Part shown: positions 1 to 5,141 of the stretch, piece by piece
Layout: the number at the start of each line of letters is the position of its first letter
Numbering within the stretch: position 1 is the first letter of the stretch
Assembly (NCBI GenBank): GCA_029777335.1
Contig: JAKOSN010000074.1
Coordinates: 1-52,685, forward strand
Length of the DNA stretch: 52,685 nt
Source of the DNA: Planctomycetota bacterium
GTDB taxonomy: Bacteria; Planctomycetota; Planctomycetia; Gemmatales; Gemmataceae
Reading direction: 5' to 3'
Translations under genes and position numbers: made by a program
Notes under the pieces: generated by a model
Databases searched by the model: none
What the model saw: only the letters and a program-made list of their open reading frames with translations
What the model was told of the DNA's origin: nothing

Positions 1-1
1 C

Positions 2-637
2 GCGCAGGTCTTTCACGTTCCCCGCGACCTGCCCAAGTTCCTCACGAAAGACCTTCGCCTTGCTGGCATCCCGAAGCGCGACGAGCGCGGCCGCGTTCTC
101 GACGTGCACGCTCTGCGTACCACCTTCGGTACGCTGATGAGCCGGGCAGGGGTAGCGCCGCGAACTGCGCAGGCTGCGATGAGGCATTCCACCATCGACC
201 TAACGATGAACGTGTATACAGACCCTCGTCTGCTGGACGTGCACGGCGCCGTCGAGGCCCTCCCCTCACTCCCCCTAAAAGAGACAGCACAGGTAGCTAA
301 TGAGGCGACAGGGAGCGAAGGGCCAGCGCGAAAGTTTGCACAAGAGTTTGCACAAGATTTGTGCAAACCGAGACAGTCGCAGTCATCTTGTGACCAAATG
401 ACCAGCGCAGAGATGAACAGAGATCGCATGAACAGTATAGACGTAACTTCAAGAAATGACAGCAGTAGAGAACTGCAGGCAACTGCAGACAAGAGTAGGC
501 TTAAGGGGTGGCTGGAGGGAGTTGAACCCTCACCCTCTGGTTCACAGCCAGGTGTGCAGAAACCGCTACACCACAACCACCATCAGTACCCCGACCAGGA
601 TTCGAACCTGGAACTGCTCGTTCGAAGCGAGGGATGA
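2..637 (+). CDS. Tyrosine recombinase / phage-type integrase, 5' end missing
   Basis: This is the C-terminal catalytic part of a tyrosine recombinase that enters from the left edge. Counting from the first complete codon, it shows the H-x-x-R box (HALRTTF, H36 and R39), the later His of the MRHST segment (H62) and the nucleophile Tyr in NVYTD (Y72). These are the family's active-site residues. After about residue 110 the sequence no longer looks like an integrase: it is Gln/Ser-rich, and its last 40 or so residues are only the antisense reading of tRNA-His and tRNA-Arg. The true protein may end with that junk tail, or the original stop was lost. It faces the tRNA array tail-to-tail, as integrases beside tRNA attachment sites often do. 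The catalytic call is solid; current activity is unknown. Confidence 0.85.
   Translation, partial: AQVFHVPRDLPKFLTKDLRLAGIPKRDERGRVLDVHALRTTFGTLMSRAGVAPRTAQAAMRHSTIDLTMNVYTDPRLLDVHGAVEALPSLPLKETAQVANEATGSEGPARKFAQEFAQDLCKPRQSQSSCDQMTSAEMNRDRMNSIDVTSRNDSSRELQATADKSRLKGWLEGVEPSPSGSQPGVQKPLHHNHHQYPDQDSNLELLVRSEG
507..581 (-). tRNA. tRNA-His(GTG)
   Basis: The 7-bp acceptor stem pairs GTGGTTG with CAGCCAC. The extra G at position -1 faces C73, which is the hallmark of tRNA-His. The anticodon loop is CTGTGAA (anticodon GTG), and the T loop is the normal TTCAACT. CCA is not encoded. It is the last gene of the array and overlaps the integrase reading frame antisense. Confidence 0.93.
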
Positions 638-658
638 TGTCCCTTTCACCATCGGGGT
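587..658 (-). tRNA. tRNA-Arg(TCG)
   Basis: The acceptor pairs ACCCCGA with TCGGGGT, the discriminator is A, the anticodon loop is CTTCGAA (anticodon TCG) and the T loop is TTCGAAT. It lacks an encoded CCA and is followed directly by CTG. The integrase frame stops inside it on the other strand. Confidence 0.88.
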
Positions 659-663
659 AAGAG

Positions 664-749
664 CGGAAGGCAAGGGAGTCGAACCCTCATCTCCTTGCGG
701 AGAACTGCCTTTCCAGAGCAGCCCGGCCAACCGTATCCGGCTACCTTCC
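664..749 (-). tRNA. tRNA-Ser(GGA)
   Basis: This is a class II tRNA of 86 nt with acceptor GGAAGGT/GCCTTCC and discriminator G, the usual serine identity base. The anticodon loop is CTGGAAA (GGA) and the extended variable arm contains CTCC...GGAG. The structure is normal. Confidence 0.92.
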
Positions 750-756
750 TTCGCAG

Positions 757-827
757 TGGACTCACCGGGAGTTGAACCCGGATCTCCTGCACGCCAGGCA
801 GGTATCTTCCCGTTGGACGATGAGCCC
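757..827 (-). tRNA. tRNA-Ala(GGC)
   Basis: Acceptor GGGCTCA/TGAGTCC carries the G3-U70 wobble that defines alanine tRNAs, and the discriminator is A. The anticodon loop is CTGGCGT (GGC) and the T loop is TTCAACT. It is only 71 nt. CTG follows the discriminator base. Confidence 0.9.
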
Positions 828-836
828 TCCAGACAA

Positions 837-907
837 TGGACCGCCGGGGAGTCGAACCCCGATTTCCGGTGCGCGAGACCAGCGTCTTCCCATTGGACCA
901 GCAGCCC
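837..907 (-). tRNA. tRNA-Ala(CGC)
   Basis: Acceptor GGGCTGC/GCGGTCC again has the G3-U70 pair, with discriminator A. The anticodon loop is CTCGCGC (CGC). Length and D arm match the neighbouring Ala(GGC), so the two probably arose by duplication. TTG follows the discriminator base. Confidence 0.9.
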
Positions 908-913
908 TGTCAG

Positions 914-985
914 TGATCCCGGATGGAGTCGAACCATCACCGCCTGGGTGTAGGCCAGGCACCCTCACCGTTAGACCACGGGATC
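914..985 (-). tRNA. tRNA-Val(TAC), with C33
   Basis: Acceptor GATCCCG/CGGGATC has discriminator A, and the anticodon stem CCTGG/CCAGG closes the loop CCTACAC. The anticodon is therefore TAC, and position 33 is C instead of the near-universal U. The T loop is TTCGACT. The D stem pairs mostly through wobbles. The identity rests on the anticodon alone. Confidence 0.78.
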
Positions 986-1080
986 ATGCCACGAAACGCA
1001 GCCGGCGGCAGGCGACAATCGCTCGGTTTGTCGGGATCGAGCTGTCTTTACTGCCGACCGCTGGGATTCGCCAACGGCAG

Positions 1081-1154
1081 TGACCGAGGTGGGAGTCGAA
1101 CCCACACACGCCAGGCTCTCGACCTGACCGCTTTGCCGGTTTGCGTACTCGGCC
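1081..1154 (-). tRNA. tRNA-Leu(GAG), class I shape, with C33
   Basis: Acceptor GGCCGAG/CTCGGTC has discriminator A. The anticodon stem TCAGG/CCTGG closes the loop TCGAGAG, giving anticodon GAG with C at position 33. The variable region is about 5 nt, whereas bacterial tRNA-Leu normally has a long variable arm. The D arm closely matches that of Leu(TAA) at 2593-2666, so the two are paralogues. Confidence 0.75.
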
Positions 1155-1161
1155 GTTGCAG

Positions 1162-1229
1162 TTGCGGTCCCAGGAGTTGCACCTGGCTACCGGGCTTATG
1201 AGGCCCAGCCGAGCACTGGCTCGACCGCA
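1162..1229 (-). tRNA. tRNA-Met-like (CAT), short, aberrant T loop
   Basis: It is only 68 nt long. Acceptor TGCGGTC/GACCGCA has discriminator A, the anticodon loop is CTCATAA (CAT), and the T stem CCAGG/CCTGG closes TGCAACT, so base 55 is G instead of U. The D arm is cramped, with a GAGC/GCTC stem and about 4 nt of loop. It could be elongator Met or, after lysidine modification, Ile2. Its sister lies at 1329-1396. Confidence 0.7.
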
Positions 1230-1237
1230 ATTTCCAG

Positions 1238-1321
1238 TGACCAGAGGTTGAGTTGCACTCCCACACCCTTGCGAGCACAGGCTGCTGACGCCTGGGTGTC
1301 TGCTGATTCCACTCCCTGATC
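1238..1321 (-). tRNA. tRNA-Leu(CAG), class II, aberrant T arm
   Basis: It has a leucine-type D arm (GTGGAATCAGCAGACAC), anticodon loop GTCAGCA (CAG) and a long variable arm. Acceptor GATCAGG/TCTGGTC uses two wobble pairs. The T loop is TGCAACT (G55), and the T stem GGGAG/CAACC forms only three of five pairs. It is probably a weakened paralogue of Leu(CAA) at 2157-2243. Confidence 0.7.
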
Positions 1322-1328
1322 ACTCCAG

Positions 1329-1396
1329 TTGCGGATCCAGGAGTCGCACCTGGCCTCCAGGCTTATGAGACCTGGCTGAACACTCGCCCATCCGCA
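1329..1396 (-). tRNA. tRNA-Met-like (CAT), second short copy
   Basis: It is 68 nt, like its sister at 1162-1229. Acceptor TGCGGAT/ATCCGCA has discriminator A, the anticodon loop is CTCATAA (CAT), and T stem CCAGG/CCTGG closes TGCGACT (G55). The D arm pairs poorly. Met and Ile2 cannot be told apart by eye. It is the first tRNA downstream of the embedded protein gene. Confidence 0.7.
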
Positions 1397-1405
1397 CAAC
1401 TTTTC

Positions 1406-2020
1406 TCACTTGTCCCTGCGGCGCGGCTTCTGTGCGGCCGCCTGTCGGTAGATCTTCACCGCTTCGTCCTCTTCAGAACGCGGTTGAAAGGTCGAAACCA
1501 GCACCGCTCGCTCCGGGCCCGGTCCCGGACGCCGATGCAGGGTGCCTGGAATGCGCACCGCACGCGTCCGATCCTGGGCAGTCATCAGCAGTGTTCGTCC
1601 CTCGGGAACGGGGAACTCCTGCCGATTCTCGCGATAGATCGTGCTCGCTCCGTACAGGGTGTACACCGCCCGCAAATACGCGGCATCGGCGTGCAGCCGA
1701 TCGACTTCACGATTCACGTGCCCCGCCGGCTCACGGCGGAACTCCAGCCCGATAAAAGACAGTTTCTCCTCGGGCAAGGCTCGGGTCACCAGGTCCTCCA
1801 ACCAGCACGCGTACCGAGCCAGGTGCGGGTACTTCATCCAATGCTTCGAGGAGAAGAGCAGCAAGGAAGATCGCTGATTCCATCGGTTCTGGAGGCTCTC
1901 GTGAGAAAAGGAGGGGGTTTCGACCAGGGAAAAGCCGCGCCCCAACATCTCCCGACGCACCCTGTCGATGACTTCCCCCGACAGTGGCCGCATACGTCCT
2001 TCTGCTTGCAAGAGTGACAA
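1406..2020 (-). CDS. DUF1826-like protein embedded in the tRNA array
   Basis: This protein of about 204 residues is encoded inside the tRNA array on the same strand, 9 bases before the next tRNA. The segment around RLHADAAYLRAVYTLYG gives an H-x-D...R...G pattern, followed by a TLHRRPG...RAVLVSTF segment. Together these resemble the DUF1826 family, whose H-x-D and later His suggest a cupin or Fe(II)/2-oxoglutarate type site. The resemblance is from memory and is the only functional clue. There is no signal peptide or membrane segment. The start is uncertain: the frame opens with TTG at 2020, a TTG at 2011 lies about 10 bases after GGAGG, and the first ATG is at 1993. Co-transcription with the tRNAs is likely, and a role in tRNA handling is speculative. 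Confidence 0.7.
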   Translation of the reverse strand: MSLLQAEGRMRPLSGEVIDRVRREMLGRGFSLVETPSFSHESLQNRWNQRSSLLLFSSKHWMKYPHLARYACWLEDLVTRALPEEKLSFIGLEFRREPAGHVNREVDRLHADAAYLRAVYTLYGASTIYRENRQEFPVPEGRTLLMTAQDRTRAVRIPGTLHRRPGPGPERAVLVSTFQPRSEEDEAVKIYRQAAAQKPRRRDK

Positions 2021-2070
2021 TCCTCCGGGGTCCTGGCCGGCCCTGGGTGGCCGGTGCCTTCAGACGTCAG

Positions 2071-2146
2071 TCGCGAGGGCCGGATTTGAACCGGCGTGAG
2101 ACGGCTTATGAGACCGTGCTGGAACCAGCCTCCAGTCCACCTCGCG
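2071..2146 (-). tRNA. tRNA-Met(CAT), initiator-like T arm
   Basis: Acceptor CGCGAGG/CCTCGCG has discriminator A and anticodon loop CTCATAA (CAT). The T arm CCGG-TTCAAAT-CCGG and the CGCGnGGTGGA opening resemble bacterial initiator tRNA. The first pair is C1-G72, not the initiator mismatch, and the anticodon stem lacks the three G-C pairs of initiators. It is therefore best read as an initiator-derived elongator. Confidence 0.8.
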
Positions 2147-2156
2147 AATAGCCGAG

Positions 2157-2243
2157 TGACCAAGGGGAGAGTTGCACTCCCATGCCCCGTGCCGGAGCGC
2201 GAGGGTTTGAGCCTCGTGTGTCTGCTGATTCCACCACTTGGCC
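2157..2243 (-). tRNA. tRNA-Leu(CAA), class II, G55 T loop
   Basis: This 87-nt class II tRNA has acceptor GGCCAAG/CTTGGTC, discriminator A, a leucine-type D arm and anticodon loop CTCAAAC (CAA). It has a long GC-rich variable arm. T stem GGGAG/CTCCC is perfect but its loop is TGCAACT, so base 55 is G, not U. Confidence 0.85.
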
Positions 2244-2249
2244 AGACAA

Positions 2250-2321
2250 TGACCCGTAGGGGAGTCGAACCCCTCTTGCCTGCGTGAGAGACAGGCGACC
2301 TCACCGAAAGTCGAACGGGCC
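2250..2321 (-). tRNA. tRNA-Glu(CTC)
   Basis: Acceptor GGCCCGT/ACGGGTC has discriminator A. The anticodon stem CCTGT/GCAGG closes CTCTCAC (anticodon CTC). The T loop TTCGACT is normal. TTG follows the discriminator base. Confidence 0.87.
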
Positions 2322-2330
2322 GTGGAGAAG

Positions 2331-2416
2331 TGGGTTGTGAAGGAATTGAACCTCGCGTCGACCACCCCAACGTTTACCGACAGTGGATTTACAGGCCACC
2401 ATGGGGAACACAACCC
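2331..2416 (-). tRNA. tRNA-Tyr(GTA) with a collapsed D arm
   Basis: Acceptor GGGTTGT/ACAACCC has discriminator A, the loop is CTGTAAA (GTA) and the variable arm is long, as expected for bacterial Tyr. Only about 10 nt separate the acceptor from the anticodon stem, where about 19 are usual, so a D arm cannot form. The anticodon stem has one C-T mismatch and the T stem one C-C mismatch. It may be a decayed gene. Confidence 0.62.
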
Positions 2417-2428
2417 TGTTGACTGCAG

Positions 2429-2503
2429 CGCCCCCAGGGGGATTTGAACCCCCGACCTTCTGGTTGACAACCAGACGAGCACTCCCGGCTGCTCCATGAG
2501 GGC
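2429..2503 (-). tRNA. tRNA-Asp(GTC)
   Basis: Acceptor GCCCTCA/TGGGGGC has discriminator G, as usual for Asp. The D stem GAGC/GCTC is intact, the anticodon loop is TTGTCAA (GTC), and T stem GGGGG/CCCCC closes TTCAAAT. The structure is canonical. Confidence 0.93.
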
Positions 2504-2510
2504 GTAACAC

Positions 2511-2583
2511 TGGCTCGAGTGGGAGTCGAACCCACAGCATGTCTGATTCTAAGTCAGACTGGTCTGCCCTTGCCTACCGAGCC
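2511..2583 (-). tRNA. tRNA-Leu(TAG), class I shape
   Basis: Acceptor GGCTCGG/TCGAGCC has discriminator A. The anticodon stem TCTGA/TCAGA closes CTTAGAA (TAG). The variable region is only about 6 nt, unlike normal bacterial tRNA-Leu. The T loop TTCGACT is normal. The plus-strand tract CCGTTGCA flanking its 5' end recurs beside Leu(GAG). Confidence 0.82.
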
Positions 2584-2592
2584 GTTGCACAG

Positions 2593-2666
2593 TGCCCAGC
2601 GTGGGAGTCGAACCCACACTCGCTCGGGTTTAAGCCGAGCCGCTCGGCCGGTTGGCGTAGCTGGGC
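2593..2666 (-). tRNA. tRNA-Leu(TAA), class I shape
   Basis: Acceptor GCCCAGC/GCTGGGC has 7 perfect pairs and discriminator A. The anticodon stem CTCGG/CCGAG closes CTTAAAC (TAA). The variable region is about 5 nt. It is a paralogue of Leu(GAG) at 1081-1154 by D-arm and T-arm sequence. Confidence 0.85.
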
Positions 2667-2718
2667 CGACCTGTCTCCCCGGAACTCCTGGGCGAAGAGT
2701 TCCTGGTGTTGATCGCAG

Positions 2719-2794
2719 TCGGGATGGCCGGATTTGAACCGGCGCTCTCCAGAACCCCATTCTGGCGGATTCAACCAAGCTTTCCTACATCCCG
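2719..2794 (-). tRNA. tRNA-Pro(GGG)
   Basis: Acceptor CGGGATG/CATCCCG opens with the C1-G72 pair typical of proline tRNA, with discriminator A. The anticodon stem CCAGA/TCTGG closes ATGGGGT (GGG). The T loop is TTCAAAT. CTG follows the discriminator. Confidence 0.92.
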
Positions 2795-2828
2795 AGTTAG
2801 GCAATCGCACAAGTCGCAAAAGCGTGTT

Positions 2829-2900
2829 GGTTAACGACAGGATTTGAACCTGTACCCACAGCGTAGGAGGCTGTTGCTCTACCCAAAGAGCTTCGTTTGT
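2829..2900 (-). tRNA. tRNA-Arg(CCT), defective acceptor stem
   Basis: The D stem GCTC/GAGC, anticodon loop CTCCTAC (CCT) and T stem ACAGG/CCTGT are all good. The acceptor ACAAACG/CGTTAAC pairs only in its inner four positions. This gene also lacks the CTG trailer shared by most of the array. It is probably a decaying gene. Confidence 0.62.
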
Positions 2901-2929
2901 AAGCTTCTGCCGTAAGGCGCGATTGCCAG

Positions 2930-3000
2930 AGCATCCAGTCGGAGTCGAACCGACACTTCCTCCATGGCAAGGAGGTACGCAACCGTTACATCATGGATGC
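2930..3000 (-). tRNA. tRNA-Gly(GCC)
   Basis: Acceptor GCATCCA/TGGATGC is perfect, and the discriminator is U, as in bacterial glycine tRNAs. The anticodon stem CCTCC/GGAGG closes TTGCCAT (GCC). The T loop is TTCGACT. Confidence 0.92.
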
Positions 3001-3023
3001 CTCGTTGCCCCGCGGGCGCACAG

Positions 3024-3095
3024 TGAGACCAGAAGGACTCGAACCTTCACCGTCCGGGTAAGAGCCGGAAATGCTGCCTCTAACACCTTGGTCCC
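3024..3095 (-). tRNA. tRNA-Lys(CTT)
   Basis: Acceptor GGGACCA/TGGTCTC has discriminator A. The anticodon stem TCCGG/CCGGA closes CTCTTAC (CTT). The T loop TTCGAGT is normal. As the first gene of the leftward array it should lie nearest the promoter, which would fall in 3096-3255. I could not identify a clear -10/-35 pair there. Confidence 0.9.
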
Positions 3096-3255
3096 GTCGG
3101 ATAGTTGCAAAGCGTAGGAATGGGTGTCTCGCGTGTTGCTTTCGTCCGCTTCTGAAAAAAAGAGGCGCCAGATGGGGGAGAGGTTCGCGGAGAATTCCTT
3201 GAAAAAGAAGTCCACGCGTCCCGGTTGGAATCGATGCTCGCGCCACGGCCTCCGC

Positions 3256-4041
3256 TCAGCGGCGATGAGCCCGGCGGGTGAAGAGATCCTTGCACAGCAT
3301 CTTGATCGCAAACCAGGCGTTGCTAGTGTAGCGAGAGAGCAACCGTTTCGGCTCGCGATACAGTCGATAGACCCATTCCAGTCCGGTGCGTTGCAGCAGG
3401 CGGGGAGCCCGCGGAACTTTCCCGGCGAGGAAGTCGATGGTCGCGCCCACCTGGACGCTGACCGGGACGCCCAGTTCCTGCGCGTGTTGGTAAATCCAGA
3501 GTTCGCCCTTGGGCTGCCCAAAGGACACAAAGAGCAGATCGGGATTGGCTGCCCGGATCTTACCGACCAGGGCGGCATGTTCCTCGGGAGTCAACGCCCG
3601 GAAGGGAGGCGACTCGACCCCGACAATCTGCAGGGTGGGCAATTGTTCGCGCAAACGGCGCTCGGCTTCCCGCGCCACCTCGGGAGCCCCGCCCAGGAAA
3701 AAGACGCGATAGCCGCGCTCCGCAGCCCGCGTGCACAGGGCGGGGATCAGATCCGAGCCGGTCACGCGCACCGGCAAGCGCCGCGTTCGCCAGCGCGAGG
3801 CCCAGACAATCGGCATCCCGTCCGCCACGATGAAATCGGCCGCGTCATTGAGGGGCCGCAAGCCCGGATCGCGATCGGTCAACATGCAGTAGTGCAGATT
3901 GGCGGTGATAAAGAAGCGCGGCGTGCGGCCCGCGATCAGTTGTTCCACGCGTTCGATGGCCTGCTCAAAGGTGAGCGGAGCGAAGGGGACGCCCCAGACC
4001 CAGATCGGTTCCACAGCCGTCGGCGCGAGACTGGTAGTCAT
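3256..4041 (-). CDS. WecG/TagA/CpsF-family glycosyltransferase
   Basis: At 261 residues it has the usual length for the family, which transfers sugars such as N-acetylmannosamine(uronate) onto a lipid-linked acceptor at the inner membrane. Visible family motifs are FVSFGQPKGELW, a variant of the PKQE-x-W motif, and near the C-terminus GATIDFLAGKVPRAP followed by GLEWVYRLYREPKR. I chose the ATG at 4041; the frame can open earlier at GTG 4068, but neither has a clear ribosome site. It is divergent from the GT2 gene at 4167 and begins the polysaccharide locus. The donor sugar cannot be predicted from sequence alone. Confidence 0.9.
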   Translation of the reverse strand: MTTSLAPTAVEPIWVWGVPFAPLTFEQAIERVEQLIAGRTPRFFITANLHYCMLTDRDPGLRPLNDAADFIVADGMPIVWASRWRTRRLPVRVTGSDLIPALCTRAAERGYRVFFLGGAPEVAREAERRLREQLPTLQIVGVESPPFRALTPEEHAALVGKIRAANPDLLFVSFGQPKGELWIYQHAQELGVPVSVQVGATIDFLAGKVPRAPRLLQRTGLEWVYRLYREPKRLLSRYTSNAWFAIKMLCKDLFTRRAHRR

Positions 4042-4166
4042 GATTATCGACCCGGATTCAGGGATCACTGAACACTCGTGCTGGAATTGTGCGTCGTGCG
4101 CGGGTATTCTGCAATCGCAAAAAACTTCCAGGCAGCTCCCCCCTGCCGCCAGGCCAGGAATCGCCG

Positions 4167-5120
4167 ATGAGCAAACTGAGCATCGTTATTCTCAACTATC
4201 GTACCCCAGGGCTGGTCATCGATTGCTTGCGCTCGCTGATCCCTGAGGTAACCGCGCTCGCCCCCTGTCCTACGGTCGTCGTGGAAGGCGGATCCGGGGA
4301 TGATTCGGCCCAGCGCATTGGCGAGGCGATCGCCAAGGAGGGCTGGGGCAACTGGGCCCAGTTGCTGGTTCTCGAAAAGAATATCGGCTTTGCCGGGGGC
4401 AATAACGCCGCCATTCGTCCGCTGCTCGCCTCCGCCGATCCTCCGGAATACATCCTTCTGCTCAATCCGGATACCGTGGTGCGCCCCAACGCCGTCCAGG
4501 CGCTGCTGCGCTTCATGGAGGAGAATCCCACGGTGGGGATCGGGGGGAGTCGGCTCGAAGATCCCGATGGCACTCCGCAGCGCTCTGCCTTTCGCTTCCC
4601 GGGCATCCGCAGCGAGTTCGAGGAGGGGGTGCGCCTGGGAATCATCTCGAAATTACTCAAGAATGCCCTGGTGGCCCCGCCCGTCGACTTGCGCCCCCAT
4701 CCGACCGACTGGGTGGCTGGCGCGAGCATGATGGTGCGCAAGGCCGTCTTCGACCGCATCGGATTAATGGACGATACCTACTTCCTCTATTACGAGGAAA
4801 CCGACTTCTGTCTCCGCGCCGCTCGGGCGGGCTTCTCCTGCTGGTATGTGCCGGAGAGTCGCGTGGTGCATCTGGTTGGCCAGGCCACCGGAGTAACCAA
4901 CGCCAAGACCGTGGCCAAACGCCGACCGAAATACTGGTTCGAGTCGCGCAGTTACTACTTCAAGAAAAACTACGGCCGGATCTGGAAGTTCTTCGTGGAT
5001 CTGGTCTGGACGCTGGGGTTCGCCAGCTGGCGGGTGCGCCGCGTCCTCCAGCGCAAACCGGACCCGGATCCGCCGCACATGCTCAGCGATTTCATCCGGC
5101 ACAACTTTCTTCCCTTCTAG
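4167..5120 (+). CDS. GT2-family glycosyltransferase (rhamnosyltransferase-like)
   Basis: This 317-residue soluble GT-A enzyme starts MSKLSIVILNYRT, the usual opening of GT2 nucleotide-sugar binding. It carries LLLNPDTVV, which supplies the DxD-type metal site as NPD, and YYEETDFCLRAARAG, the typical ED-x-D/LR segment with the catalytic base. The start follows AGGAA at good distance. An earlier in-frame ATG at 4089 encodes a non-homologous tail and was rejected. It is 21 bases upstream of the acetyltransferase, so the two are probably co-transcribed. The likely role is adding one sugar to a lipid-linked repeat unit. Confidence 0.93.
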   Translation: MSKLSIVILNYRTPGLVIDCLRSLIPEVTALAPCPTVVVEGGSGDDSAQRIGEAIAKEGWGNWAQLLVLEKNIGFAGGNNAAIRPLLASADPPEYILLLNPDTVVRPNAVQALLRFMEENPTVGIGGSRLEDPDGTPQRSAFRFPGIRSEFEEGVRLGIISKLLKNALVAPPVDLRPHPTDWVAGASMMVRKAVFDRIGLMDDTYFLYYEETDFCLRAARAGFSCWYVPESRVVHLVGQATGVTNAKTVAKRRPKYWFESRSYYFKKNYGRIWKFFVDLVWTLGFASWRVRRVLQRKPDPDPPHMLSDFIRHNFLPF

Positions 5121-5141
5121 ACCCCTGCGTGGAGACTGACG

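Larger units (their letters stand above)
507..3095 (-). other. tRNA array: 21 tRNA genes and one protein gene
   Basis: Twenty-one cloverleaf-like sequences lie on the minus strand, mostly 5-95 bases apart, with a single protein gene between the two halves. Read 5' to 3' on the minus strand, the order is Lys, Gly, Arg, Pro, Leu, Leu, Asp, Tyr, Glu, Leu, Met, [protein], Met, Leu, Met, Leu, Val, Ala, Ala, Ser, Arg, His. I assigned anticodons by folding each by eye. Phe, Ile, Thr, Cys, Trp, Asn and Gln are absent, unless a CAT tRNA is really tRNA-Ile2. Dense arrays next to integrases are known from plasmids, phages and integrative elements, and this arrangement suggests the same origin. The longest spacers without a gene (986-1080 and 2667-2718) show nothing recognisable. 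Confidence 0.85.

Noticed and set aside
339..368. Repeated TTTGCACAAGA tracts in the integrase tail as a CRISPR-like or att core repeat
   Set aside because: There are only two or three short imperfect copies with no regular spacers; they are too short to call an array or an attachment core.
986..1080. Possible extra tRNA in the 95-bp spacer of the array
   Set aside because: No acceptor pairing, T loop or anticodon arm could be folded on either strand.
3157..3164. Run of A on the plus strand (T run on the minus strand) as a terminator of the WecG/TagA gene
   Set aside because: I could not find a stable stem directly upstream on the minus strand; a T run alone is not enough.
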